Source: Paenibacillus silvisoli
GTDB lineage: Bacteria > Bacillota > Bacilli > Paenibacillales > Paenibacillaceae
Direction: 5' to 3'
Length of the DNA stretch: 64,000 nt
Assembly (NCBI RefSeq): GCF_030866765.1
Contig: NZ_CP133017.1
Location: 4,508,001-4,572,000, forward strand
In this document: one piece after another, positions 8,201-16,786 of the stretch
Layout of the letters: each line of letters starts with the position of its first letter
Position numbering within the stretch: position 1 is the stretch's first letter
Notes under the pieces: generated by a model
Databases searched by the model: none
Seen by the model: only the letters and a program-made list of their open reading frames with translations
Told to the model about the DNA's origin: nothing
Program-made: the position numbers and the translations under genes

Positions 8201-9960
8201 CCGCTAGCGACGAATCGGTGAAGATTGTCCTTCAGATTCAGCCACTTGTCTGAAGCGATATTCACTTCCATTAGCTTAGGCGCATGCAGCGCTCTTCTGG
8301 CTATATCCAGAAACCGCCGCGCTTCATCCAGATGCAGAGGCGCAGGAGCAGGCGTGTTCTCGGCGATATTGCCGCACTGGCGGATGAGATCGGAGCACTT
8401 GGCAGCGGCCGTCTCAGCCGCTTTTCTCAACAGATCCGCTTCGCCGGGTACGACTACCTTTTTCCGGCTCCCCCAAAAAAGATGATCCGTAGGCACACCC
8501 ATCCTGCCGATAAGACCTTGCAGTTCCTCCATTAACGCTTCCCGCTTGAGAAACGTCTCTTCCGTCCATTCCGTCATTCCATCGGATTGAACGCGCGGAA
8601 ATTCAATTTCTTTCATATTGGCCTGATATTGCACAAGCTCGCCTAATGCTTTGTACGGCGTGACGCCGGAGCTGCCAACAGGCGTATTCATCGACTCGCT
8701 GTAACGGTTCAGGCGACTGCGCAGATCCTCCAATACGGCGATCTGACTCCTAATTTCTTTGTTGGGCTCCCCTAATTGGAGCGTATTCGCAAGATCGTTC
8801 AAGAGCAGCTTTTTATTCGTTTTGTGGCTGTGCAGCTCCAAGCAAGCGATACCGAGGCCGGCTTCATCGAGACGGCGCTTAACGACCTCTAATGCTGCCA
8901 TTTTTTCCGAAACGAAGAGTACCTTCTTGCCGTGCCCGATCGCATCGGCGATCAGATTGGTGATCGTTTGCGATTTGCCTGTTCCCGGCGGCCCTTGAAT
9001 AACTAGGTTACGTCCCCGATTGGCATCCAGTACGGCCAGCAGCTGCGAGCTGTCCGCATCCTTGATGAGATTGCTGTCCTCATAGTTGATGTGCGGATCC
9101 AAACTTTCATCGTCGCGGAACGCGGACGAAGGCTCGCGAAAGCCATCCTCAAGCAGCGCCTTCAGCACGGCGTGATCCAGCGGCTTCGTATGGTCAGGCC
9201 AATGCTCCACATCCAGGTCCCAATACATCAGAAACTTCCCAAACGAAAAAAACCCAATCACGATAGAGTCATGATCCATACTCCATCTTTTTTGAGCTTC
9301 TACGGATTCCTTTACTTTTTCAAAGTACTCGTTCACGGTCATGCTGTCTTCGTCAAAAACAGGAATCTCGATGCCGAACTCGGCTTTCATTTTGGCAACG
9401 AGCGAAATATTATGTCCGATCTCATCTTCCGTATAGGTCACCGTAAACCGCTCTCTCGCACTCACCCTGTCTAATTGAACGGGAACAAGCAGCAGAGGCG
9501 CTTTCCGAGCCTCCTGGCTCTGGTCGGAATCGTACCAATTGAGCATGCCAAGCGCCATATAGAGGACATTGACACCTTGCTCCTCGATATAGGTTTTGGC
9601 GGCCGTGAAGGTGGCAAGCAGCCGATTTTGAAGCTGCGTTTCGTTGTAATTCGTTTGCAATTTGGAATCTAGGTATGCCTTAGCCGCTTCCAATTCGTCG
9701 GGCTCATCACTGTATGAGCCTTCGGTTGGCGGCGGTTCAACTGACTTTAATGCCGGCACTTTCTCCGATGCTTCCAAGAACGTCATCTTCTTTTTATCGG
9801 AAACTAAAATCCGGTAAACGTCGGATGGCTTTTCATTCGCTATTTCAAGTCCGCGCGCTTTAAAGGTTCGATAGTTTAGTAATGGATTCCGGAGACCGAG
9901 ATCTAGCAGCTCTTCTCTAGCCACATTTAGTTTCGCAGCAATGCTGCCTTTTTCATTCAT
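5257..9960 (-). CDS. Giant DUF4011 / superfamily-1 helicase / Vsr-like nuclease / DUF3320 protein
   Basis: 1567 residues. In order: N-terminal DUF4011-like region (about 10-200, with ELLDLGLRNPLLNYR); split SF1 helicase with Walker A GPPGTGKSQT near residue 323, Walker B LVIFDEASQVKP near 955 and motif VVVGDSKQMPPTNFF near 985; helicase C-terminal part with QGDERDVIFISIGYG and a VTRAR motif; a Vsr/MTES_1575-type endonuclease domain near 1243-1335 (SPFEEAVY, GFFVDLAVVD, IECDGAAYH, RIWSTGWF); and a DUF3320-like winged domain near 1410-1480. This order resembles a single-gene antiphage system (DUF4011-helicase-Vsr, which I recall as Hhe). No partner defence gene is adjacent. ATPase and nuclease residues look intact. 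GGAGG precedes the ATG. Confidence 0.85.
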   Translation of the reverse strand: MNEKGSIAAKLNVAREELLDLGLRNPLLNYRTFKARGLEIANEKPSDVYRILVSDKKKMTFLEASEKVPALKSVEPPPTEGSYSDEPDELEAAKAYLDSKLQTNYNETQLQNRLLATFTAAKTYIEEQGVNVLYMALGMLNWYDSDQSQEARKAPLLLVPVQLDRVSARERFTVTYTEDEIGHNISLVAKMKAEFGIEIPVFDEDSMTVNEYFEKVKESVEAQKRWSMDHDSIVIGFFSFGKFLMYWDLDVEHWPDHTKPLDHAVLKALLEDGFREPSSAFRDDESLDPHINYEDSNLIKDADSSQLLAVLDANRGRNLVIQGPPGTGKSQTITNLIADAIGHGKKVLFVSEKMAALEVVKRRLDEAGLGIACLELHSHKTNKKLLLNDLANTLQLGEPNKEIRSQIAVLEDLRSRLNRYSESMNTPVGSSGVTPYKALGELVQYQANMKEIEFPRVQSDGMTEWTEETFLKREALMEELQGLIGRMGVPTDHLFWGSRKKVVVPGEADLLRKAAETAAAKCSDLIRQCGNIAENTPAPAPLHLDEARRFLDIARRALHAPKLMEVNIASDKWLNLKDNLHRFVASGASYAAIRAKYDEAVLPAAWDQDVMDIRYALLAYQDQWWRFLSGRYRSAKNKVKALLRNPKAKNESDLTIVDAILEAQSSRSIVMDGETLARELFPSYWNGMKTDWNALQRLIDWMVELHQSVSGRLQSWAVAFLSGAEQLPNLNQLVSEVEQASDACLKSLTVLTEMLEFDGALRFEDKQPLHKQKFTDLHDLVKQWAERADAIHEMTSFNHIVACCGKEELREFAVLAESWSLSSDYLTDCLRWNRYRKLVEKAFMEREALAHFDGSRHDQVVKKFRELDKELILLNRLKLTLAHWNKLPRHEGGGQLGILQREMAKKTRHMPIRKLMQSAGNAIQAIKPVFMMGPLSIATFIPPGSLEFDLVIFDEASQVKPVDAFGAIIRGKQSVVVGDSKQMPPTNFFDSMSKDDTAEDDDFVSDMESILGLFVGQNAPQRMLRWHYRSRHESLITVSNHEFYDDKLVVFPSPDAEKLDSGLLYRYLPETWYDRGRTRTNKLEAKAVALAVMRHAKHSPGLSLGVAAFSMAQMQAVMDEVELLRRADQEAEPFFHKHAHEPFFVKNLENVQGDERDVIFISIGYGKTKEGYLAMDFGPLNREGGERRLNVLVTRARIRCEVFTNLKPEDIDLNRSGARGVKALKTFLNYADKGHLDIPAETGKDFDSPFEEAVYRSITNAGYIVQKQVGSAGFFVDLAVVDPEQPGRYVLGIECDGAAYHSARSARDRDRLRQEVLEGLGWSIHRIWSTGWFKQPERELKRVVEAIEQAKLVSKVTVRSRKPEIEKSAERKPDIRRDPIEAVKPKENDILKYVHADLSIDLSGKEFHTIPTLTIASWVQEVVRVEAPVHISEVIKRICEAAGIKRAGNRIQAAIDEAVRSLEKQRAVQRLNDFLWLPGTQEVPLRNRADMSNKKAGLIDPREVEAAITKVVSESFGISKDDISQHVSQLFGFSRLTEDMRSYTEKVLAEMTSSNKLHDRDGQLIKA

Positions 9961-10109
9961 CCCGCCATCCTCCGCATTTTACAATATAAACTATAATTCG
10001 ATCGCAACCGCCATAATCCTCCAGACAAACCGTCTCGAATCGTATATTCAACATCGTTTACAAAAAGAAGGGGATGTAAACCGCTTGTTTGTCTATCCAT
10101 AATCGAGAT

Positions 10110-10137
10110 TTGTGGCATGATAGAGCTGTGGTATGAT
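10110..10137 (+). promoter_or_regulatory. Possible promoter of the VOC gene
   Basis: TTGTGG, 16-base spacer, TATGAT, ending 43 bases before the ATG at 10181. It is a moderate match to the SigA consensus. Confidence 0.4.
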
Positions 10138-10180
10138 AACTAGTAAGTTCAATCCATTATTTAACTATTGGAGGAATATT

Positions 10181-11089
10181 ATGAGCCATCTCATCACCCC
10201 TCACCTGTGGTTCGACAAAGAAGCGATCGAAGCCGCCGAGTTTTATTGTACCGTGTTCCCCGATACCTCGATTACGAGCACGACGAAGCTGCAAAATACC
10301 CCTTCAGGCGATTGCGATATGGTTTCGTTCAACGTCTTTGGGCAGCCTTTTATGGCCATCTCGGCCGGGCCTTATTTTAAGACGAACCCTTCCATCTCGT
10401 TCATCGTCAATTTCGATCCTTCTCGATTAGAGAACGCGAGAGAACGGATCGACGAGGTGTGGAACAAGTTATCCGACGGCGGTGCCGCGCTGATGGAGAT
10501 TGGCAAGTACCCCTTCAGCGAGCGGTATGGCTGGATTCAGGACAAGTACGGGATCTCCTGGCAGCTCATGCTGACAAACCCGGATGGCGAGCCGCGGCCT
10601 GCGATTATTCCTTCCATGCTGTTTGTTGGCCATAACTGCGGCAAAACGGAAGAGGCGCGTGCATTTTATCTTTCGGTCTTCCGCAATACGAAACCGGGCT
10701 CTCTCCTCCGATACGGCCCTGGCATGGCGCCGGACGTCGAGGGGACGGTCATGTTCACCGACTTTATGCTGGAGAACACATGGTTCGCGGCAATGGACAG
10801 CGCCCATAATCATGCCTTCCAATTCAACGAGGCCGTTTCTCTGCTGGTCACGTGTGACACGCAAGAGGAAATCGACTATTATTGGGACAAGCTCTCTGCG
10901 GTACCTGATGCCGAACAGTGCGGATGGCTGAAAGACAAGTACGGCGTATCGTGGCAAATTTCCCCCGCCGCAATGGACGACATGTTGACCAAAGGCACGC
11001 CGGAACAGCTTGAGCGAGTCACTACTGCTTTTCTAAAGATGAAGAAGTTTCATTTAGCGGAGCTGCAAGAAGCTTTTCTCGGGCATTGA
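10181..11089 (+). CDS. Two-domain VOC/PhnB-like (3-demethylubiquinone-9 3-methyltransferase fold) protein
   Basis: 302 residues from the ATG at 10181, which follows GGAGGAATATT; an in-frame start at 10133 has no ribosome site. Two repeats of the PhnB-type glyoxalase fold are visible. Each begins with a segment like TPHLWFDKEAIEAAEFY or PSMLFVGHNCGKTEEARAFYLSVF and ends with GWxxDKYGxSWQ (residues ~110-125 and ~260-275). Members are small cytoplasmic proteins, many of unknown substrate; no demethylase function can be assumed. It is a monocistronic gene, convergent with the importer operon that ends at 11500. Confidence 0.85.
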   Translation: MSHLITPHLWFDKEAIEAAEFYCTVFPDTSITSTTKLQNTPSGDCDMVSFNVFGQPFMAISAGPYFKTNPSISFIVNFDPSRLENARERIDEVWNKLSDGGAALMEIGKYPFSERYGWIQDKYGISWQLMLTNPDGEPRPAIIPSMLFVGHNCGKTEEARAFYLSVFRNTKPGSLLRYGPGMAPDVEGTVMFTDFMLENTWFAAMDSAHNHAFQFNEAVSLLVTCDTQEEIDYYWDKLSAVPDAEQCGWLKDKYGVSWQISPAAMDDMLTKGTPEQLERVTTAFLKMKKFHLAELQEAFLGH

Positions 11090-11227
11090 AGACATGGTAA
11101 TCGGGTAGCTAATACACGGTGTGAAGCACATACCGCTTCCGTACGTCTTGTTCATCGGACAATGACATATTGGGGCGGTTTTTGTTTTTATTAATAATGG
11201 GTTAGTAAACAGTTTTAGTAGAGTACG
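11090..11227. other. Intergenic stretch before the 185-bp element
   Basis: No gene or clear terminator is seen directly after the VOC gene. Together with 11413-11459 it flanks the repeat element. Confidence 0.5.
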
Positions 11228-11412
11228 CTAACGGTTGCCAGAGCGGCTATTTCGCGAAAAAGGCAGCTTTTGCAACGCTAACGGTTGCCACAGCGCCTAT
11301 TTGCCGCAAAACGGTCGATTACGACCGGAAAATCAACAAATAAGCGCGCTGGCAACCGTTAGCTAATAAAAACAGTCGTTTTCAGCGAAATAGGCGCTGT
11401 CACAACCGTTAC
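11228..11412. repeat. 185-bp nested inverted-repeat element, copy 1 (CTAACGGTTG type)
   Basis: Four arms. Two direct copies start with CTAACGGTTGCCA at 11228 and 11278 (50 apart). Two reverse-complement copies end at 11362 and 11412 (50 apart; the last base is changed). Each arm continues into a GCG.CTATTTCG-like block. Arm 1 pairs best with arm 4 and arm 2 with arm 3, so the whole folds as two nested hairpins. It lies between the convergent VOC and importer genes. The same arm spacing and total length recur at 54569-54753 with a different arm sequence. Confidence 0.85.
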
Positions 11413-11459
11413 AATTTTTGACTGCGGCGGCGCGGCCTTCCCCAACCACGCCCGCATAC

Positions 11460-11484
11460 AAAAAGCACGCCAATAATGGCGTGC
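11460..11484 (-). terminator. Terminator of the importer operon
   Basis: GCACGCCA / TGGCGTGC stem with a short ATAA loop. On the minus strand it is followed by a T run, just after the stop of the LplC-like gene at 11500. Confidence 0.85.
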
Positions 11485-11499
11485 CCTATGCACGAACGC

Positions 11500-12387
11500 T
11501 TATCCTTTTACCGCGCCAACGGAGATCCCTTTCACGAAAAACCTCTGGAAGAACGGATAAATGACCAGAATCGGCAGAACGCCCAGCACGGCAACAGCCA
11601 TTTTGATCGCCGTCGAAGGCAGCCTCGCCGACAAGTCGCTGCCCAAGCCGGACGATGCGCTGCTCATGAGAAACTGAACATCCATTAGCATTTTATTCAA
11701 GAGAACCTGAATGCTGAACAAGCTGTCGTCCGTGACGTAATAGAGTCCATTGAGCCAATCATTCCAGTAGGACAGTCCGACAAGAAGCCCCAAGGTCGCC
11801 AATATCGGCAACGACATCGGAAGAACAACCTTCATCAAAATATTGGACTCGCTTCCCCCGTCGATTTTCGCAGCTTCCACGACGGCATCAGGTATATTCG
11901 TCGTAAAGTAGGTCCGCATCATAATGATGTTAAACGCCGAGAGCAGCATCCCCGGCACGACGAGCGCCCATAGCGTATTTTTAATATGAAAATATTGCGT
12001 CCACATCATATACGAAGGCACCAAGCCGCCGCTGAACAGCATCGTGAAGAAAATGAAAAACGCGACGACATTACGTCCAGGCAGCTCTTTCCGGGATAAC
12101 GGATAAGCCATCAAGGTCGTTAACACGATATTCGTAACGGTCCCGATGACGGTTACAAGCACCGTGACGCCATAGGCTTTGAGAATGGAGTTGGAGTCCA
12201 TCAACAAAAATTTATACGCCGACATATTCAATGCCGATGGAATAAACGAGTACCCATTCGTAATGAGCGCCTCTTCATCCGTAATCGATGAGATGATGAG
12301 AAGCGCGAAAGGAAGCAGGCAAAACAGCGCCAGCAGCAGCATCAGAAGATGCGCGGCAAATTGAAATCCCCTATTATTCTCAACCAA
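11500..12387 (-). CDS. Carbohydrate ABC transporter permease (LplC-like)
   Basis: 295 residues, six membrane helices. The ATPase-contact loop is AVVEAAKIDGGSESNILMKVVLPM, and the C-terminus FQRFFVKGISVGAVKG is the family signature. The start appears to be a TTG at 12387 with GGAG about 10 bases upstream; a nearby ATG is out of frame and soon stops. It is the last gene of the operon binding protein - LplB - LplC, whose transport genes lie downstream of a dedicated sensor kinase/response regulator pair. Confidence 0.88.
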   Translation of the reverse strand: MVENNRGFQFAAHLLMLLLALFCLLPFALLIISSITDEEALITNGYSFIPSALNMSAYKFLLMDSNSILKAYGVTVLVTVIGTVTNIVLTTLMAYPLSRKELPGRNVVAFFIFFTMLFSGGLVPSYMMWTQYFHIKNTLWALVVPGMLLSAFNIIMMRTYFTTNIPDAVVEAAKIDGGSESNILMKVVLPMSLPILATLGLLVGLSYWNDWLNGLYYVTDDSLFSIQVLLNKMLMDVQFLMSSASSGLGSDLSARLPSTAIKMAVAVLGVLPILVIYPFFQRFFVKGISVGAVKG

Positions 12388-12405
12388 GTTGCATTCACTC
12401 CGTTC

Positions 12406-13358
12406 CTAAAACAAGGCGCTTTCCTCATCGATTTTTTTGACAACAAAATTGGAAACCAGGACCAACAGGAACCCGACAATGGATTGATAAAACCCGGCCG
12501 CAGAGGCCATGCCTACATTGTTCAGCTCCGCCAAGCCCCGGTAAACGTACGTATCGATCGTATTCGTAATATCAATTAAGGAGCCGCTGTTCATCGGAAC
12601 CTGATAGAATAATCCAAAGTCGGAATAGAAGATTTTGCTGATGCTCATTAATGTCAAAATAATGATGATGGACTTGAGCCCCGGGAGCGTAATATGGAGC
12701 ATTTGCTTCCACCGGTTCGCTCCGTCAATAACGGCAGCCTCGTAATACGATTTATCGATCCCGACAAGCGTCGCGTAATAGATAATGCAGCTATAACCGA
12801 ACGATTTCCAAATGCCAACGATGACGATGATGAACGGCCAGTACTTTGAAGCCGAATACCAAGAGATCGGTTTGATCCCCAGCGGCTCCAAAATACTATT
12901 GTTCACGAAGCCCGATTCCGAGCTCAGAAAAGCAAAAACGAGGTAGCTCACGACGACGATCGAGATCAAATGAGGCAGCAAAATGATCGTTTGATAAGAC
13001 TTCCTCGCCGTATTTTGCCGGATCTGATTGAGCAATAATGCGACTCCGACAGCGATGATCGTGCCTAAGACGATAAAGGCCAAATTATACAGAATCGTAT
13101 TTCTCGTTATAATCCAGGCTTCCTTCGTTGTGAACAGAAACTCGAAGTTTTTAAATCCGACCCATGGACTATCCAATATACCAAGCCGGTAATTCATCTT
13201 TTTGAACGCGATGATAAGACCGCCCATCGGGATGTAATTATTAATAAAAATATAGATACATCCCGGGATGAGCATCAAGTATAGGGGAATGAACCTCTTA
13301 AACCGATCTATCTTTTTTTTTTGAAAAAGGGTGACGCCACAGCAGCTTCCAGTTTCAT
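12406..13358 (-). CDS. Carbohydrate ABC transporter permease (LplB-like), frame broken at a 10-A run
   Basis: From 13278 downwards the frame encodes an intact LplB-like permease (LIPGCIYIFINNYIPM, EAA loop SYYEAAVIDGANRWKQMLHITLPG, C-terminus VKKIDEESALF) but lacks its N-terminal cytoplasmic segment. The natural start is the ATG at 13358, preceded by GCGGAGGTTACC. From there the frame reads MKLEAAVASPFFKKKR and then stops, because the homopolymer at 13313-13322 has 10 A. With 11 A it would run straight into KIDRFKRFIPLYLMLIPG. Either a sequencing indel, a phase-varying tract, or transcriptional slippage restores the ~317-residue protein. The rest of the gene shows no decay. Confidence 0.8.
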
Positions 13359-13400
13359 GGTAACCTCCGCCTATCTTCTACCCGCGCATGTCAACAGGTT

Positions 13401-14939
13401 TTATTTTTTTTCGTCCAGCCATGCATCCAGCTGCTTTTGCTTCTCTTCGATAATACGCTCCACGCCGGCAGCCTTCAGCTCATCCAAATACTTCGGCAGC
13501 GTAGACGCAGGATCCAACGTACCCGATTCCAGAGCCAGACTGTATTTCGCATCGACGTTGCTGACCATCGTAATTTCATTTGCTACGCTTTCCGGATTGA
13601 AACGGAAGCCTTTGGCCGGCGATTGCTGCGCTGCGCCGTTATACTGCTGCAAGTAATCCCACTTATTCTCAGGCTCGCCTTTCCAGAGATAGGTGATTGC
13701 GGCATTCGGCGTTGCCCAAGGCAACGAGGTCCAGCCGGTATTACCCGAATTGACGCCTTCCGGATAGTCGATAATGCCTTTAGCTTCATCCACCATCACA
13801 TAATGCTGGCCCTTAATGCCGTTTACCAACAGGTTGGAAATATCTTTGTTCGTATGCGCAAGGTTCAAAAATTCAATCGCTTTTTCCGGGTTTTCGCTGC
13901 CATTCGCTAACGACCAGCCCATACCGGATACATGGCCCGTAATCGAGAACGGCTTGGTGAGTTCGATCACGACGAATTGTTGGCCTACTTGTTTCGCGAT
14001 ATCATCGACGTTGCCCGGATTCAAGCCGCTGAAGCCGCCCATGACTTTGCCCGCTTTGAGCAGGCTGATCCGGCTTTCCGAGTTGTTCGCTGCATCCGGC
14101 ATGACCAAGCCGTTCTGCGACCACTTGTACATATTGTTCACGAAGCTCTTGTAGCTGTCCGTCTCAATCATATTCACAACCGTCGTGCTATCGCCCACCG
14201 CATCGATAATCCCCGGGCCTGTGCCTAGATTGTCTTCCGTATTCGGACGGTACACGTTCGTAAAGTCAAGACCGATCGGATACATGTCCGGATGCTTCTC
14301 TTTCGCTTTGGTCATGATCGCTTCAAGCTGTTCGTAGGTCTTCACCTCTTCAGGCTTGACGCCGATTTCATCGGCAATGTCCTTCCGCATAATATATCCG
14401 TAATTCGTTGCTTTCTCTTTCGCGGTCGGAATCGCATAGATTTCGTTATTGATTGATACGCTGCGGCGATCCTCCACGCTCAGGTTGTTCAGAATGTCTT
14501 TGCCGTGGCTTTCCAGCAATTTGGTCATCGGCAAAATCTGGCCGCTATTCGCCAGCGTGCTAATATCCAGCGCGAAGGTAACGAACAGATCCAGCTTTTC
14601 GCCGGAAGACAGCGCCAGGTTCGCTTGCTGCTGGAACGAGCCGAAGCCGACTCTCGTAATATTGACATCCGCGTTCATGAGCTTTCTAGTCATTTTACTG
14701 ATTTCTTCCGACACTTTTTTGGTGTCCTCGGTTTTGGCGTCTCCGACCATCATGAGGTCCACCGTGTACGGCTTCTCTGTCGATGTCTCACTCGATGTCT
14801 CGGTCCCTGCTCCTGCCTCTGTCCCTGCCGCATTTGACTGCGCCGCATTCTCATTCGCCCCGTTGCTGCCGCAAGCGGAGATCAATGAGGTCAACAACGC
14901 GATCACCGTCATGGATCCAAACAATTTCTTCATTCTCAT
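13401..14939 (-). CDS. Extracellular solute-binding lipoprotein of carbohydrate ABC importer (LplA-like)
   Basis: 512 residues. Signal peptide with lipobox SLISAC (Cys about 23), then a Gly/Ser/Thr/Glu-rich linker to about residue 60, and a long binding domain. Size and layout match LplA-type proteins. It is 42 bases upstream of the LplB-like gene and is the first structural gene of the importer. The YesM/YesN-type pair encoded just upstream on the same strand probably controls it. The ligand is unknown. Confidence 0.87.
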   Translation of the reverse strand: MRMKKLFGSMTVIALLTSLISACGSNGANENAAQSNAAGTEAGAGTETSSETSTEKPYTVDLMMVGDAKTEDTKKVSEEISKMTRKLMNADVNITRVGFGSFQQQANLALSSGEKLDLFVTFALDISTLANSGQILPMTKLLESHGKDILNNLSVEDRRSVSINNEIYAIPTAKEKATNYGYIMRKDIADEIGVKPEEVKTYEQLEAIMTKAKEKHPDMYPIGLDFTNVYRPNTEDNLGTGPGIIDAVGDSTTVVNMIETDSYKSFVNNMYKWSQNGLVMPDAANNSESRISLLKAGKVMGGFSGLNPGNVDDIAKQVGQQFVVIELTKPFSITGHVSGMGWSLANGSENPEKAIEFLNLAHTNKDISNLLVNGIKGQHYVMVDEAKGIIDYPEGVNSGNTGWTSLPWATPNAAITYLWKGEPENKWDYLQQYNGAAQQSPAKGFRFNPESVANEITMVSNVDAKYSLALESGTLDPASTLPKYLDELKAAGVERIIEEKQKQLDAWLDEKK

Positions 14940-15126
14940 TTCTGTAGACTCCCTTCGAATCTTGTTATCTGTAGCTCATATTTATCTTAATCGATGCGAA
15001 TTTGCCGCTCTATCGTTCTTGTTACGGGTGTTATCACTTTTAATCCTGTCTTGCGCAGGCAGCTCCGCCAGTATCGAAAATGTATCCTGTCATTATTCAT
15101 TTTGTAACTTTTTTGCTCAAAACGAA

Positions 15127-15159
15127 GCCCTCTCACATGCGGACAAGCATGCGGAGGGC
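15127..15159 (-). terminator. Possible terminator after the response regulator gene
   Basis: Hairpin GCCCTC..CATGC / GCATG..GAGGGC between the response regulator and binding-protein genes. The T run on the minus strand is short (CGTTTT), so it may be partial. Confidence 0.5.
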
Positions 15160-15182
15160 ATGGCGTTCTTCGTGCTCATCGG

Positions 15183-16766
15183 TTATTGCCGATCCTCGGC
15201 GGGCGTAACATTCCAGGTCTTCTTGTACACTTGCGAGAAGTGGGAGAAGTTCGTGTAACCGACCTTCATCGCAATGATGCTGATCGGCAGCTTGGTCGAT
15301 TTCAGCAGCGCTTGCGCCAGCTTCATCTTCTCCATAATGATAAATTCTTTGAGCGACATTCCCGTTTCGACCTTGAACAATCTGGACACGTAATTGGGGT
15401 TCAAATAGACTTCCCGCGCGATATCCGTGCGCCGAATATCTTGATCGATATGATCGCGTATATATTGGATGATCACATCGACCTGATTCTTGATCTCTTC
15501 TTCGGAGCCGGGAAACGAGTTGAAAAATTTCGTCGTATAGGCGATTAATTCTTTCATATCGTCCACATTGGCATAGGAGCTTAACCCTTTTTCCAAGCTA
15601 TGCTCGTCTTGAAAAATGCGTTGAAGCGAAATTTCCTTCAGCTCCGCGGTCGTATACAGCATTTGCATGTACTGCTGATAAAATCGCTTTAAAAATTCGG
15701 CATCGATTTTCTCGTCAATCGCGAGCTGGTTTAACAAGGCGAAGGCTTGATCGCGAACGACCTCCGTATCGCCCTGCTCGAGCAATTTGCTCCACATTTT
15801 CATATTCGGCATCTGATAAGAAAGCGTATGCTGCTGTTCGCTGCGATCCTTCAGCAGAAACACTTTGCTTGCCAACGATACGTTATTTTGCTTCATTTCC
15901 ATCAACATCGCAGCCTGCTCGGGCGCTTCGGAAATGGATATTTTGTCTCCGGTATAACATGCGATATCGCAGCCGTAATAGGCCCGATAGACGTCGATAA
16001 ATTTATTCAGCTGCCGCTCGACTCCCTCGTGATCGATCAGCAGCCGGTTGGGGGAGTAAATGAGAAACGCGAAGCTTTCGTCCTGGATCTGGGCGGTCAA
16101 TACGTTCTGGCCATAGCGCGCGAACAGTTCATTCATGATATTGCCGATCGAAAACTTTAACAGGCCGCTGCGCCAATTGGCCATATCCTTCTTCAAATGA
16201 AACACGTCCAGCATCACGAGATACATCTCAGCTTCCGGCTCCAACGCAACTTGGATTTGGCTTAAATCCGCCATGAAACGCTCAGCATCTCTGTTTTTTC
16301 GGAAGATCCAATCCTTGATCAGGTTATCTAGCAGAATCTCTTTATTTTTCTGGAACATTTTACCGTAGGCGTAATATTTGTTCGTTTCCTGCTTCAGCGT
16401 TATTTTATGGATCGCATTCACGATCGCGTTCTCGATCGTTTCGTACCGGGCAGGCTGGAGGATATAATCGAAGCCGCCCAGCTGCATCGCCGTTTTCGCG
16501 AACGTAAAATCGGCATGCGCCGTTAAAAAAATGCATTCCGTATCGATATCCTGCTCCCTCGTCCACCGGTACAATTGCAGACCGCTCTCGGCCGGCATTT
16601 CAATATCGCATAGCATAATATCGATGGGCTGACTGCTTAGCAGCTCGCGCGCTTCGAAAGCATTGTAAGCCTTCAGAACCTGCTTCACGCCGATTTTCGC
16701 CCAGTCGATGCCAAGAAACAATCCGTTAACCACTTGTGTTTGATCATCAATAATAAGTACGTTCAA
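15183..16766 (-). CDS. Response regulator with AraC-type DNA-binding domain (YesN-like)
   Basis: 527 residues from the TTG at 16766, which follows GGGAG and begins directly with the receiver strand NVLIIDDQ; a longer frame would overlap the kinase gene. The receiver spans about 1-120, with the phospho-acceptor Asp in IMLCDIEMP and the Thr/Lys positions in FLTAHADF. A long middle region (~120-420) of the YesN type follows, then two AraC helix-turn-helix motifs (about 430-527; DIAREVYLNPNYVSRLFK and GYTNFSHFSQVYKK). It starts 20 bases after the kinase stop, so the two are co-transcribed. Expected target: the adjacent importer operon. Confidence 0.92.
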   Translation of the reverse strand: MNVLIIDDQTQVVNGLFLGIDWAKIGVKQVLKAYNAFEARELLSSQPIDIMLCDIEMPAESGLQLYRWTREQDIDTECIFLTAHADFTFAKTAMQLGGFDYILQPARYETIENAIVNAIHKITLKQETNKYYAYGKMFQKNKEILLDNLIKDWIFRKNRDAERFMADLSQIQVALEPEAEMYLVMLDVFHLKKDMANWRSGLLKFSIGNIMNELFARYGQNVLTAQIQDESFAFLIYSPNRLLIDHEGVERQLNKFIDVYRAYYGCDIACYTGDKISISEAPEQAAMLMEMKQNNVSLASKVFLLKDRSEQQHTLSYQMPNMKMWSKLLEQGDTEVVRDQAFALLNQLAIDEKIDAEFLKRFYQQYMQMLYTTAELKEISLQRIFQDEHSLEKGLSSYANVDDMKELIAYTTKFFNSFPGSEEEIKNQVDVIIQYIRDHIDQDIRRTDIAREVYLNPNYVSRLFKVETGMSLKEFIIMEKMKLAQALLKSTKLPISIIAMKVGYTNFSHFSQVYKKTWNVTPAEDRQ

Positions 16767-16786
16767 GCTGAAGCACTCCCTGTCGC

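Noticed and set aside
5257-11089. A defence island around the helicase-nuclease gene
   Set aside because: Neighbours are a sugar/nucleoside importer operon and a VOC protein; no methylase, toxin-antitoxin or other defence gene is seen.
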